Shown here piece by piece: positions 38,011-50,226 of a stretch of 64,000 bases of DNA. Every line of letters starts with the position of its first letter. Position 1 is the first letter of the stretch. This DNA comes from Trochalopteron elliotii (lineage: Eukaryota > Chordata > Aves > Passeriformes > Leiothrichidae). The stretch is from positions 2,990,743-3,054,742 of the forward strand of contig JANPWX010000073.1 of NCBI GenBank assembly GCA_024734555.1, read 5' to 3'. The notes below the pieces were generated by a model. The model worked only from the letters and a program-made list of their open reading frames with translations. It did no database searches and was not told where the DNA came from. A program made the position numbers and the translations under genes.

Positions 38011-41000
38011 GTGAGTACCTCTCAGGAATGATTAGCAGAATTTAACCACACCACTGCAGGCGTGGTCATGTCCCTAATGAAGGCAGTAGCAACATTTAGA
38101 CTGATGTGTGTGGAACAGCCCTGGAGCTGTCCTGCAGGCTGTGTACTGCTTGGGTGTGCTACACGGAATGATTGAAAAGAAAAGGAATAAGGGTGTATGT
38201 GTGTGTGGGAAGCCATCCCAGCATGATAGAATTAGATTCTTCAGTTTGATTGCAACTAAAAAATATTATTAAAAGTCAAGTTTTATTTCAGACTGGAACA
38301 GTCTATCAGCTCAAGTGCATTCCAATCCTTAATGAAATCACATTATGCTTTGCTTTAGAAAATACTTGGTACTCATTCTTGCTGTGGACAGGGTGGGACT
38401 GAGGCACATCTGTGGAGCAGCCTCTGCCCCATGCAATCCTTGGTGATGATTTGTGAGCACAACAGTAGGTCCATTTCCTAGTTGTGTTTGTAGACCCATT
38501 CAAGACTAATTTCTGTCTGTGGAGCTTGGATAATCAAAGCAGCTGATGCGACAGTCATCCAAACAACAGAGAAAAGAATTCATACACATCCCAAACCTGA
38601 ACTACCAATCCTGGCACTGCACAGTACTTCTTATAGAACTGGGCTGTTAGACTCCAGCAAGGCTAAGATTTAAAAAGCAGTCCAAAGACCCCCAAAGTTT
38701 TTTCAGTATTTGCTGCTGTTTATGGATCAGCGATGCCATAAACGAAGCAGAAATGGCATCATGCTTCAGTACACCATGAGCCTGGAAATTGCCAAAAAAT
38801 CATTCAGTCCCTAAAACGGTGTAGAATACCTATTCATTTACTGAAGGCTTGCCAAACCAGACTTCAGAACTGAGCCTTATTTATGGAGAAGCTTAAGGTG
38901 GATGGATGCCTCAGATTTAAAAGCCGCTTGTGAAGTTTGTGCTTTACACTCCGTTTTTAGTCATCATTGGCCATGAAATGTGTTATTTTATCAATCATGC
39001 AGACCAGAACTGTCTCCTTCTGAGAAATCTTTTGGGAATGCTGTGACAGAGCAGCAACAGGAACATTTTATAGCATCAAAATCCTCATCTCCGCTTAAGG
39101 AGGTTTCTGGCACAGAAGTGCTATTCAGCAGTGCGTCTAGCAATCTTCTGGGGGCCAACGTGTAGGTCTGACACACCAATAATGCCTCCCTCTTCTTTAC
39201 TGATCCCTGCTGCTGTGGCTGCTGAAGCTCACCAAGGTTTCCAAGACAGTGGCATCAGAGTACCTGCCCATTGGAGTCTGAAGGTGTTAAACACCATCAT
39301 GCCTTGTAGTCATGGCATGGATGGAGGAGGACATGCAGCAAGCATGGCTGGGAACACCCTCCTCAGTCTTCTCACAACATCCAGTTCCACCTCCAAAGGG
39401 GAAGAAAGCTTCAGGGGAAGGTTGTTACTGAGGTCTAATCTGCTGATACCGTGTGGGAGTCACACTGTCTCCTCATCTTGTCTCTCACATGGGAGCAGTG
39501 AGACCTAAGCTGCTCTGTGAGCTCCAGGAGCTCTGCTGGACTGGTGTTAGAGAGAGGACACAGCAGAATTACTGCAGCTCAGCAGTCCTGACCACGTGAA
39601 TGCTCTTTGTACTCCCACTATGCAGACCCATGAGCAGCCATCTCACAGCTGCAGGAGCCAGCAGCAGCCCCAAGCATCAGCTCTCAAACACAAAACCCTT
39701 CAGGGAGCCTGCTTAGATGCACCACTACTTTCATGCCTGCCATTGCCTGATGTAACTTGGTTTCCTACTTTCCCATCCATGTGCTCCTCAATGTGGCATC
39801 ACCATTCGTATCTGAATTGTGGAGATTTTGTTGTTTAAGAGTTCAGGAGAGTGGTGGATATGCATAAGCTTAAAAAAAATAATCATTGCACATTCATAAA
39901 CTGGAAAGCTTCCTGTAGAGTTTGGAAGTTAAAAAATAATAACACCACAATTTTGTAGATAAAGCAGACTCGTCATCAAGAAAGATGAGGTGAAAACCTG
40001 ACCTGAATAGTCTATAGGGATCTTTAGCATTGTGTTTGATAGAACCAGGATTTCACCCTGGACACTCTTCTGCTGCATAATCACTGAGTGGTAATGAGAG
40101 ATTGTATCAGCTCTTCTCTCTGTAGTTTGCTCTCATCAGCTGTAAGAGAATAATATTTGACCATCCACCTCACCCAGGCAGATGTGAGAATTCATTCAAT
40201 TGATACCTGGGATATCCTTTGAGATTCCTGGACAATAAAGCACCAGAGGGATAAAGAGGTACCCTGCCAGCACATGAAAACCAGAAATGCAGACTAGCAG
40301 GTTCTAGCTGCTGTAGCAAAGATGATTAGAACAGAGCAATAAAAGGAAGAGCAGGAATAGAATTTTAAAAATTTTGAACAAGGCATATAATAGAAAGGCT
40401 CTTCTTCACTGTTTCACTGTTAAATTCTGGAATAAATTATGGGTTCATATACCCCACAGGTAAATATTAACTACTTCACCAACTCCAGCAGAGCTACTCC
40501 CCATTTTAGAAGTGGTAGGTGGAAGTGAAAATGGGTTTTAAGCCCAAACATTTTGATCTGTCAAGCATCCTCTTAGACAAGCTACAGTCTAGTATGCAGG
40601 TGTTGTGATCTGATAGCATCATCCTGAGAAGGCTCACTTCTGAGCCACCCCCACCAGCACCTTCTTCAGTGTTAATGGTTCACATTCTTGAGCTCAGCAT
40701 TTTAACGTGCTCAGGACCTTGGAAGCTCCCTCAGTTAAGTGCTTGTTCATCTGCTGGGTTTGCAGCAGCTGGCTTTCATGTGAACACCTGCCACTGGCTT
40801 GGTGAAATATTCTTCAGACTCCACAGCTCACACAAAAACTGCATTACTTTTTGCCTCAAACTGCAGAAACATCCCTTACTGGGTCCCACTGCAAAGGCTT
40901 CCAGCCTTTTTTTTTTTTTTTTTTTTTTCTCTCTAATATATTTTGAGGTGGTCAAGCAGATCTCAAGATTTGAAACTAAAGTAAAACCAGTGTGGTGTTT

Positions 41001-44000
41001 CTTTGGAAGCAGAACCTACCTCTCAAGGTCCCTAATCTCAGATGGACAGCCTTCAGTTTGCATGTCTTGCAGCTCACCCAACTGTGCAGAAAACTGGATG
41101 GTTTTGGATTGACTTCTTTTTCCCCTTTACTTACTTTTTTATAAGAAAACAAAGAAACACCACTATTATCAAGAGAACTGGAGAAGAAAGCACAGTTCCC
41201 TTCTGCATTCTGCAAGCCAATTCCCATTTCCCTCCCCTGCATTTATTCAGGGTCAGAGGGGCTAATGGAAGACTGCCTCATTCAATACCTGATTTCTGAA
41301 ATGTAGCAGCTGGGTCCAGCAGAGAACACCCTAAAGATTCAAGTCACCTCAGCAAGGTGTGGGAATGCTGCTGCTATCAAAACCTCTTAAATATCTCAGG
41401 ATTATTTCTTAAACAATTGTGAATTTTGTATTTATACAAGTGCTTCTCGCTGCAGGGAGCTGCATCCTTCCTAGGCACCAACACTCAGGTTGACCCACTG
41501 CCAGAGAAGCCAAGCTTACTTGTGGCATCCTCTCCAGCATGGTCTGGAATGGGTATTTTTGAATAGGTTTTGAAAACCTCCAAGGATGGATCCTGCACAG
41601 ACTTACTAAGCAACTGGCTCCACTGTCCCACTGTCCCTGCAGTCAGAAAAGTAACCTTCATAACCAGTTTGCACCTTTCTTCCAGCTCATGCCTGTTGCC
41701 TCTTGACCTCCCACACATCACTGCTGTGAAAAACCCAGCTCCACCTTCTTAGCTACTTGCCTTCAACCTTTTCAATAACCTCCCACTAGGCACAAGAGGG
41801 CCGTTGGTCTCCCACCCCTCAAAGCCATCTCTTCTCCAGACTGAAAAAGTCCTGCTCCCTTAGCTGGTCCTTACAGCTGCCCCAGCCCCTGTGGATTGTT
41901 TTGGTGGCTGTCCACTGGACTCACTCCTGTTTATCAATGTTCTTCTTCTACTGATGCCTCAAAACCAGGTGCAGTATTCCAGATGTTGTCTAAATGCAAG
42001 CAGAAAGACCAGGAACGAGTGGCAGTTTCTGATAGCTTCCAGGGTCCAGCTGAAACAGCAGGATCTACAGGGCTGAAGGCTAAAATCCAGGCTCTCTCCC
42101 AAGCATGAACTTTCCCCCTTTTTTCTTTCCTACTCCCCTATTCAGCACAGCACTGGGGTTGTTTGCAGTTGAACAAGGAGGCAGCCTGCCCTCCATCTCC
42201 TACAAGGAGGGCACTGAGGCAGACCACCTCCCTCAGAATCAGGCTGTCATCCCAACCCCAAGGAGAGCAGGGCCACACAGTGCTTGGAGCATGTTTGTCA
42301 ATCAGAAAGGTCCTTGTCAAGAACTTGGTGGCTGCTCCAAAACCCACTTTTCTCCATCGCCAAGACTGACTGTGGCTGAGCTTTCACAACCACACACTTC
42401 AGATTAAAAATTCAAAACAAGCAGAACAACTGCTTGGTAGCAACTCAAGCCCCTTTATTTGAGTAGTCTGTGAGTTCTCACTCTGATCTAATAATCTAAA
42501 TCTGTAACTGAGATAAGAATTCAAATAAGGTTTTTTGAGAAACCTCAGTCTCAAATCTCAGTTTCATACATAAATGCAAAAAATTTGCAGCACTTTTCCA
42601 GCTTGCTGCCTGCAAGAGCACTCTGGCAGCTAAGCTGAGAAAGACTTTCAGCCCTTAGATTTCCTCAGATAATCATTAATCAAAGGATAAATACAGTCAT
42701 ATCAAATTAAAATCAATTTATCATGCTAAGCCTTGAGAGAAGGGATAGCTGCTGTTTCTTCTCCTTGCCTCCCTCCACAAGAGCAAATAGATTGGAATTA
42801 AAGTAAGGCTCCTTCTCCACATCCTACTGCTGTGCTATCTTGCACACAACACAGGTGCCTCAGTTTCCCTCTGCCCATCACTGTGGACATGAGCTCCTCC
42901 AGCTGCTGAGATGCTTGGAGGAGAGCAGCTCCTCACACATAACTTGTCAGGACCTGGTGCAGAGCAAGGCTGACTGTTCTGTGTCGCTGGTGCAGGTGAC
43001 CGGAGGGGTCTGGACGTTCAGCCGCATCTGCTGCGATATCTTCGTCACCATGGATGTAATGATGTGCACAGCCAGCATCCTGAACCTCTGTGCCATCAGC
43101 ATTGACAGGTGAGACACAACAGCAGCCAGGGGGACAGTCTGGACATGGGGGTCAGCCCTGTGCCCCAGTGGGGCAGGGACAAAGAAGTGGGGTGAGCACA
43201 GACAGCATCGGTGTCTTCAGGACAACAAACCCCTGAAGGTCTGGCCCTGCCACTGGTGCTGTTAATGTGGCTCTGCTCACATTGTGCAAGAAGAGGTCTG
43301 CACTGGAGGGCAGGGAGACACAAGCAATAAAACATCCCCAGTAGATGGTCCAACATCCTCGAGCTTTTTAAAGGCAAGAACCACAATTGGTCATCCAACT
43401 CCCACTGAGTGTCGAAGAGGGTTTCTCCTTCTGGAGATCTCACTCATGAAGCTTTAATAAACAAAATTCTGCCATATACACAGGAAGAGATGGAGATTAT
43501 TGCTGTGTAATCTTGAGCTTTGCTTGGGTTTTCTGCCTTTTAAAACTGAGCCTATTTTAAGCAATGCTGAGGGCTGGGAGCCAAGACCTTGGTACATGTG
43601 ATCCTACTGGGACCAAGGAGTGGGAGAAGGGAAAAGTACTGCATGCTGTACGTTTGTAATGTGGAGTTCAAGGATAATAATGCAAGGCAGCTCTCAATGC
43701 TGCGTTGTTCTGGTGTTCCTCCATGGGAATCTGTATCCCCATTTTAGTTTGACTCTGAAAGATGAGACTCCTGTGCCTTCCAAATTTTTGCCCTGCTGAG
43801 CTGCATCTCCTGGGGGACGCCAGCAAGTTAAGGTCCTTGACACTTGCCCCTGGGCAACCCTCTGCCTGTCAGACAGAGGGCAGATAACACCAGACCAGGC
43901 AGCTGAGACAGAGTTCAGTAGTTTGTGCTTACTTCAGAGAGTGCTCTTTCACAGCAGCACCCATATAACTTTAGGGGCTTGAGGGTTAGGGATTTCCTGG

Positions 44001-47000
44001 GGTTTCTTGATCCATCTGGTAGCCCAAACCTTGTAGTTTCACATGCTGTAAGTTCTGCTGAGCGTTTCTCTGCACTGCTGCCAACTAACTGTGATTTCTT
44101 CTGTTCCTCCCCCCAATGCTCCACTTACCATTTCCACAAATTGCTGATCCCATCATCTGATTTTCTCTACTTTCCTCTGCTGTTTCTTCACCACATCCAC
44201 CATCATGTTCCCTGTGCTGCTTTCACTTCTCCTTTTAAAAAACCTGGTCCTTTCCTTCCCTCCTTCCTCTGTCTCCTCTTCCCGGTGCTGGTTTGGTCTG
44301 CAGGTACACTGCAGTGGTGAAACCAGTTCAGTACCAGTACAGCACGGGGCAGAGCTCCTGCAGGAGGGTCTCCCTCATGATTGTGATAGTCTGGATGCTG
44401 GCCTTCGCAGTGTCATGCCCTCTCCTCTTTGGCTTCAACACTACAGGTAGGTGATATCCTGAGCAATAGCACACAGGAGGGGTTGGCAGTGGAGCTGCCC
44501 TGTGTATGGCCAGGTCCTTTAATATGGGTCCTGCAGATTTGCCAAGTTACAGGAAATTTTAAGGAACTGGAAAGCACACTATGAAGTGAGAAAAAAATCC
44601 CCATGTGCTCTTGTCTATAAACTTGCCATTTGCTCAGGCAGACACTGACTATTGCTCTAAAGGGCAAATCTGCCTGCTCTGCTGCCAAATCAATGCCCAT
44701 CAAGGTGTCCAGGTCCTCAGATTCGCATCAAACAATCACTTGGAGCACACACAGCAAAACGTGCAGCACATACAGTGCACACACACATCAGACTTAACAG
44801 CATCTTGCTGATATCAACAGGTTCAGAAGCACAGTTTTGACTCTGATACAGAACACATTTCTAAACAGCAAGGATTGCATATTAGCATTGCTTGTTAGAA
44901 ACCTCCTTCCTATCCAACTGGCTGTCTGCTTCCTTAACTAATCCCTTAAGGAGGGCAAACCATTTAGCAACCCTGGAAGCAGGTTGGTCTTTTTCCTTCC
45001 CCTCAGCTAGGACAACACAGTCTCTGTGAAGGCAGAGAAACAGGGGAGCCTTCCTTCCCCTCCCACTGAGTCACAGGCAGAAGCCTCTGTACCCCATCCA
45101 TCCTGTCTGCAGTGCTTGAGGCAGGAAAGGGATGGGAGTGGGAAATTCTGCTGCCTCCCTCTGCCTGGTTCAGACAGATAGGGGTGAATGCACACTCTGC
45201 ATCTAAACAGCTCAGGGGCTGTCAAAGGAGTAGGAGAATAGGCATGAGAGAAGAGAACAGAGCTGTCGGCCAGAAAAGCAGGCAGATGTATGCTGGCTAA
45301 TGCTAGATGGCCCTGTTTTGGATTCATTTTAAGCATCACTTAGGTAATTGGGTAAGCCAGAGCATAATCTGCACTCCTTAGACTGCCTTTGCCTCCAGCC
45401 ACCTTTTGTCTCACTTTGCCAACACACCAGAGCCTCCCTGTACTAAACCGAATCAGCTCAGCCAGTCCTCTCTCTCTCTCTCTCTTCTCCTCCCCAGGGG
45501 ATCCCAGTGTCTGTTCCATATCCAACCCTAGTTTCATCATCTACTCCTCTTTGGTGTCCTTCTACCTCCCCTTCATGGTGACCCTGCTGCTCTATGTCCG
45601 GATTTACCTCGTGCTCAGACAGAGGCAAAAGAAGCGAACCCTCACCCGGCAGGGCAGCCAGAGCGCCAGCACCAAACCGTGTTGTGCACACCAAGTAAGA
45701 GCCACATGAACCCAGTAGGAGCTGTCAAAAAGGACAGGAGTGCATCATCTCTTCTCCTCAAAGGGTTAAAACACAGAACAGAAAGCATAAGGAGGGGCAT
45801 GACATGTTTTCATCCCATCCCTCGCTCATACACCATGATATTTGAGGCGCAGAAGCTCCAGTTAAATCCTTTTCAGACCTCTAGAATGAGGATATTCCCT
45901 GTGTATATCTGCCCTCTAGAAGTGGCAAGTTGAAAAGTGCACAGCCTACTTCAATATTTCTTCAGAGCAGGGTTTTCTGAGCCATGCATAAGTCTGGATA
46001 ATTTCTTCATTTATTGATTTTCATGTCTTCATTTATTGATTTTTGCTCTATGAAGCTTCATTCTCAGGGCTTCACAGGCTTTAACCTCTGTTATTAAAAT
46101 AAAAAACCTTCTTCATCTGACAGACTTAAGAGGTCAAAATACTCGTGGTGCATGCAACATTTGTTCTACTGACCTTTCTAGATGAAATATCTGCAACCAT
46201 GGGAACCAACACAACAGTTTGAAAGGAATTACCTGGTCATGCATATCCACTCCTTTTACACATTTTTGCACAGTGAAGCTGCTTTAAAAGGGTGGGGATG
46301 CTGAGGGGAGTAGGGCCAACACAAAAATAACGCAGATGAGATGTTAGCAGAGCAGGTATTTCTGCTCTTACTGTTCTCATGCTTCTCCTTGCTGGGATGG
46401 AGGCAAAGAGTTGTCAACTGCTGGTTCACCCCCAGGCCAGTCCAGAGGACATGGTGCAATGTTAAGAGGCAAGTGAGGCTAAGGGAAACTCCAACAACTT
46501 CCCTCATCATTCTCTGGCCCAATGAGCAGTTTGGATGTTTTCCAGTTCCCCTGTGGCATCCTCTTTTGCAGGAACACATGGAGAGGAAAGCTTTGCCAAA
46601 CAGATGCCAAGGCCCATTTTCCCCCTGTCTCTCACTCAAATGCACGGGCCAGGAGATGTCTACAAAAAGGAGGTTGCTGACTGCCTTCAGCCTGCAGCGG
46701 TACCGCAGCTTCTGCCACGAGGCTTCCCTCCCCAAGGCACCAGGGACCACCCAAAACAGCAGGTGGGAAGAGAGGAGAGGGAGCACGAAGGCAGCAGTGG
46801 AGGTGCAGAGGCTCAGCAATGGTAGAACCATCAGCAGCTTGAGGCTGGCACAGCAGCAGCCCCGACTGATCCAGCTGCGGGAGAGGAAGGCTACACAGAT
46901 GCTGGCAATTGTCCTGGGTGAGTGCGAGCCATTCTACCTCTGGGGTGCAAGGGGGTGATGGTTTGGGACTTCCAGGAGCACAGAATCTCCTAATGCAATA

Positions 47001-47936
47001 TTGAGATTTTAAAAAAAAAGCAAGCTGCGCCTTGGCTTCAGCTGTTACTGCTTCACAAACTCAGGAAAGACAGTGGGACATTTAGGGATCTAGAATAATG
47101 CTCCCAAATGTTGAGAGCCACTAATGTTAGTGTTTTATTTACTGTGTTTTGTTACATTTGTGTTTAAAATCAGTGGCCAACAGGCCCTACTAGAGGGAGC
47201 AACAGCCAATACTTTTGCTTTTCCTTTGTTTTACTATTACAAGGCTGGAACAATCCTAAGTTTCCATACATGCCGAAGGTCTTGGATCTGATTACAGAAG
47301 GGGAAACTGAGGCAAGGATCTGCAAGGAACCAGTTTGTACAGCTTGGTAGAGATGCCAGGAGACTGGTGTCCCTGTCACCTGCTGAGGTCACCAGATGCA
47401 CTGTTACCCCCCCATTTACTCAGTTGTAGCATGGAAATAAAGCAGCCCTCATTCTAACTCATTAAAGCAGCTGAGGCTTTCCCTCAAAGTTGTGGCCACT
47501 TGCTTTTGTCTGTCATCAGACCACTTCTGAAGCCCCATCCATTCACAAGGCTGGTCCCAAGGAGAGCTTTTGCCAGATCCCTCTGTGTCAGGAATAAGCG
47601 TGGCCTTCAGTGTTTTTGAAATACAGGAACATCATGGAAATAGTGAGGGGTTGGAGGGAGAGGCCACCAGTGCAGACCCCCTTCCAAATAAGTGCTGCTC
47701 TAAACTTACAGATTGTTTTCTCCCTCTCTCTAAACTCAGGGGCATTCATAGTCTGCTGGCTGCCCTTCTTCTTGATTCACATCCTGAATGCCCACTGCCC
47801 ATCCTGCCATGTGCCTCCAGGGCTTTACAGTGCCAGCACCTGGCTCGGGTACGTCAACAGTGCCCTCAACCCCATCATCTACACCACCTTCAACACTGAC
47901 TTCCGCAAAGCCTTCCTCAAGATCCTCTGCTGCTGA
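37729..47936 (+). CDS. DRD3: Dopamine receptor D3 (six coding exons, 398 aa)
   Basis: Gi/o-coupled class A GPCR for dopamine at the neuronal plasma membrane, lowering cAMP. Exons 37,729-38,010, 42,996-43,108, 44,304-44,446, 45,498-45,694, 46,653-46,917 and 47,740-47,936 join in phase across GT-AG introns to 398 residues; human D3 has 400. Visible features: N-glycosylation sequons at N12, N22 and N177; TM1 around '[13 protein letters not shown]'; amine-binding D114; DRY at 131-133; TM5 serines S196, S197 and S200; disulfide pair C107-C185; a long third intracellular loop (about 218-325); CWLPFF at 339-344; NPIIY at 377-381; and a short tail ending in Cys. '[20 protein letters not shown]' and 'TGGVW.FSRICCD' separate it from D2 and D4. 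The start ATG is the first after a splice acceptor and has a good Kozak context. The gene is much more compact than in mammals. The exon 5 acceptor is the least certain junction. Confidence 0.96.
40907..40928. repeat. Poly-T tract in DRD3 intron 1
   Basis: 22 consecutive T. Confidence 0.9.
41600..42010 (-). mobile_element. CR1 LINE fragment, antisense, in DRD3 intron 1
   Basis: Reading the + strand, phrases such as 'cttctccagactgaaaaagt', 'gtggctgtccactggactca' and 'gtgcagtattccagatgttg' are the reverse complement of the CR1 3' open-frame and UTR region. It is diverged, with indels. Confidence 0.75.
42996..43108 (+). CDS. DRD3: DRD3 coding exon 2 (TM3, DRY)
   Basis: Acceptor gtgcag|GTGACC, donor GACAG|gtgaga. 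Encodes residues 95-131 plus two bases of R132: extracellular loop 1 with C107, and TM3 with the amine anchor D114 up to the Asp of DRY. The pyrimidine tract before it is weak (contains gtgtcgctgg). Confidence 0.95.
44304..44446 (+). CDS. DRD3: DRD3 coding exon 3 (ICL2, TM4)
   Basis: Acceptor tctgcag|GTACACT, donor ACTACAG|gtaggt. Completes R132 and encodes Y133 to T179 plus one base of G180: intracellular loop 2, TM4 and the FNTT glycosylation sequon. The residue after 'YTAVV' is Lys (K138); in human D3 it is Met. Confidence 0.95.
45469..45497 (+). promoter_or_regulatory. DRD3: (TC)n polypyrimidine tract and acceptor of DRD3 exon 4
   Basis: A microsatellite-like (TC)8 run plus ttctcctccccag forms the pyrimidine tract. 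It is a strong acceptor, but its length could be polymorphic. Confidence 0.7.
45498..45694 (+). CDS. DRD3: DRD3 coding exon 4 (ECL2, TM5, start of ICL3)
   Basis: Acceptor tcctccccag|GGGATC behind a (TC)n tract, donor CACCAA|gtaaga. Encodes D181-Q245 with the disulfide Cys C185, the dopamine-catechol serines in '[10 protein letters not shown]', and the basic start of the third intracellular loop ('[12 protein letters not shown]'). Confidence 0.95.
46005..46043. repeat. 22-bp tandem duplication in DRD3 intron 4
   Basis: cttcatttattgatttt occurs at 46,005 and again at 46,027, identical over 17 bases with a 22-base period. Simple local duplication. Confidence 0.85.
46653..46917 (+). CDS. DRD3: DRD3 coding exon 5 (ICL3, start of TM6)
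   Basis: The best in-phase acceptor is gggccag|GAGATG, about 20 bases after a pyrimidine-rich run; the donor is CTGG|gtgagt. Encodes residues 246-333 plus one base. The centre is divergent, but 'QRYRSFC', 'RLSNGR' and '[15 protein letters not shown]' align with human D3 ('KRYYSIC', 'KLSNGR', 'LREKKATQMVAIVLG'). The exact start could shift by a few codons. Confidence 0.85.
47740..47936 (+). CDS. DRD3: DRD3 coding exon 6 (TM6-TM7, C-terminus)
   Basis: Acceptor taaactcag|GGGCATTC, stop TGA at 47,934-47,936. Encodes A335-C398: CWLPFF of TM6, extracellular loop 3 with a CxxC pair ('HCPSCHV'), NPIIY of TM7, helix 8 '[10 protein letters not shown]' and a terminal Cys-Cys where human D3 ends Ser-Cys. 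Confidence 0.96.
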
Positions 47937-49485
47937 CTGTGGGGTCACACCGGGCTGCACGGCTCTGCAGCAGCCCCCTGGGAGGAGGAAAAGGCAGGGA
48001 CAAGCCAGTGAGTCCCTCAGCTGGGCACAGCCCTGGGTGTGCAGCAGATCAGCCACCACAGTGCATCACTCCTGGGAGCCGACAGCCTGCAGGGCACACG
48101 GGACATGGCATCTCTCATCTCGGCTGCCTACATGGTGGAAATGCATTTGCCCTCCCACAGCTGGAACCTCAGCCTGCAGAAGGCACCCAGCTCATGTACA
48201 GCAGTCCTAGCAAAAGGACAGAACTTGACCTCTTTGATAAGGACCCTGATCTCTTCAGCCAGGAGCCAAGAGTGAAAATTGAACAAGGAAACTTAGAAAA
48301 GGAGCACTGATGGAGAAATAACAACTTTCCTGTTGTTTCCATCAAAAGGTTTGCCTGTAAAACTGGGTCAGTCTAAGTCCTTGAGAAAATTGCCCTGGTT
48401 GCAAATGAAATCTTCCCTTGTGCTGCCAGCTTGTATTTTACTGCTCCTTGCAAGGTAGAGAAGTGGCTGCCCTCCCTCTGGTAGGTCAGCTCACATGAGA
48501 AGTGCAGCGCTACCCCGGGGTCCCCTCTCCTCCTGACCCAAGGACCAGTGATAGATTGGCCACTACCTAACTATCTCACGCCCCAGATATCTACTGGGGC
48601 CACTAAGAGAACAAGGCTCTTAATAGCTGCCATAGATTCAAACCTGTTTTTTCAGCTGGTTGCATGCACCCTGTCTCAAAACTTGTTCACGATCTCTTTG
48701 GAACCAATCTTCACCTGTGCTCCTCTCCTGACAGGAGCACTGCTAGATTTAGGGTTTGTACCACCTGGCTGCTGCAATCACTCTAGTTACAGCCCATACC
48801 TGGGGGAGAACTGTTTCATAACATTCCTCCCAGTAAGAAGGGACATTTGCCTTGGCATCAGCCCCAGGACTCTCCCTGACGCCCCTTGCCAATACTCTTG
48901 GCATCACATATGGCATCTGTGTATCCCAGCATCCAGGAGCTGGCCAAATACATGGTCTCTTTTCCCAGCAGTATTCTACAAGCCATCTCCAGTAGTTCCT
49001 GGATGAAAAAACAGACAAGTCCTGATGTACCGTAAGCTGCTCTGGTGTCAGGGCACTGTAATGCTCCTCCCCTTGTATAGACAAACCTGGCATGGGCCAG
49101 AGAGCCTCAACATGGTTCTCTCATTTTGCCCCCTTGCTGTACTGGATCAGAGGCTTCAGCTCTCACTCCCAGGGCTTGGCTTAGTTGTGCTGTCAGCCGT
49201 GGTCGTTTGGTAGCTTTGGGCATAAATCTGTGTGCTGCTCCTGCCTGTGTCCATCCCACAGCTTCTCCATCTGGGAAGGGCTTCCTTTCTTTCCTAATAT
49301 GAAGCCAAAGCCATTGTCCTCTGCCTCCAGAGCACACAGCAGAACTCTAGCTGCTGCTTTGGTTTGTCTGGGCTTTGATCCTAAGGAGGATCTTGTGGAG
49401 AGCATGTGTCATTTGCCTGGGCAGGTGCCCTCCATGCTGCATTGTAACTGCCTTAACCCAATAAAACACAAGTGTAATTGGAAGT
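47937..49485 (+). other. DRD3: DRD3 3' UTR (inferred)
   Basis: From the stop codon to the first strong signal, AATAAA at 49,460-49,465, followed by a T/G-rich element (ttttggtatctttgtggtg). Earlier or later cleavage sites cannot be excluded without RNA data. Confidence 0.5.
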
Positions 49486-49500
49486 TTTGGTATCTTTGTG
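49460..49500 (+). terminator. DRD3: Candidate DRD3 polyadenylation site
   Basis: AATAAA at 49,460 with a GT-rich downstream element about 25-40 bases later. It is the first canonical signal with such an element after the stop codon that I noticed. Confidence 0.5.
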
Positions 49501-50191
49501 GTGAATGTACCTCCTTCCATAAGCCTTTTGTCACCTGTAGCCCTCTTAACACTTTCCCTGTAAAAAATTATCATCCACCTGGACACCCACAAGGAGTCTT
49601 TATTATTACTTGCATTTTCCTTGCAACTGGGAAAGAAATCAAAGGCTGCTGTAAGAACTTCCAGCAGATGAATTCTAGAAATACAGTCAATTAGTTTCCC
49701 ATTAGCTATGCCAGGCAGACATGCAGTACTATTACTCCATCTGCTCAAAGATGCTGGGTAGCATGGGAGGCACTCAGCACACAGGATGATGGAGGTATGA
49801 ATCAAGTGAACCAACCTGTGGACAGATTGCCACTCAAGGAATTCTCATTAAGATGCTTCATAACAGAGATCACCAGTCCAGTTGCTTTGTGTAACAATTG
49901 TCAGAAAGGAGGAAATGGAAAGATCTTTTAAAGAATGAGTAGGTCTATTTCAAGATCTGGCCTAGCATCTCTCTGTTGTCAGTTTGATCTTACTTGAATT
50001 TGAACAGGTTCTTCAAGGAGTGATCCCCAACATGATTCAGGATAGAGGTAAGAACAGGAGGTGTGGCAGAAGACTAAGCAGCATTTTGGTGTCTACACAG
50101 CTATAAGGGATGGGGAAAATTCTGTATCTAGACATATGGTCCTTTCTTTACTAAGATCTGAACTATCAGACCACAGAACCGACTAGGGACA

Positions 50192-50226
<35 letters not shown>

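Larger units (their letters stand above)
38011..42995 (+). other. DRD3: DRD3 intron 1
   Basis: 4,985 bases, GT-AG. Contains a poly-T tract (40,907-40,928) and an antisense CR1 copy (about 41,600-42,010); otherwise nothing recognisable. Confidence 0.85.

Noticed and set aside
46256..46831. Minus-strand frame of 191 codons opposite DRD3 exon 5
   Set aside because: A shadow of the DRD3 coding exon and intron on the opposite strand; no domain.
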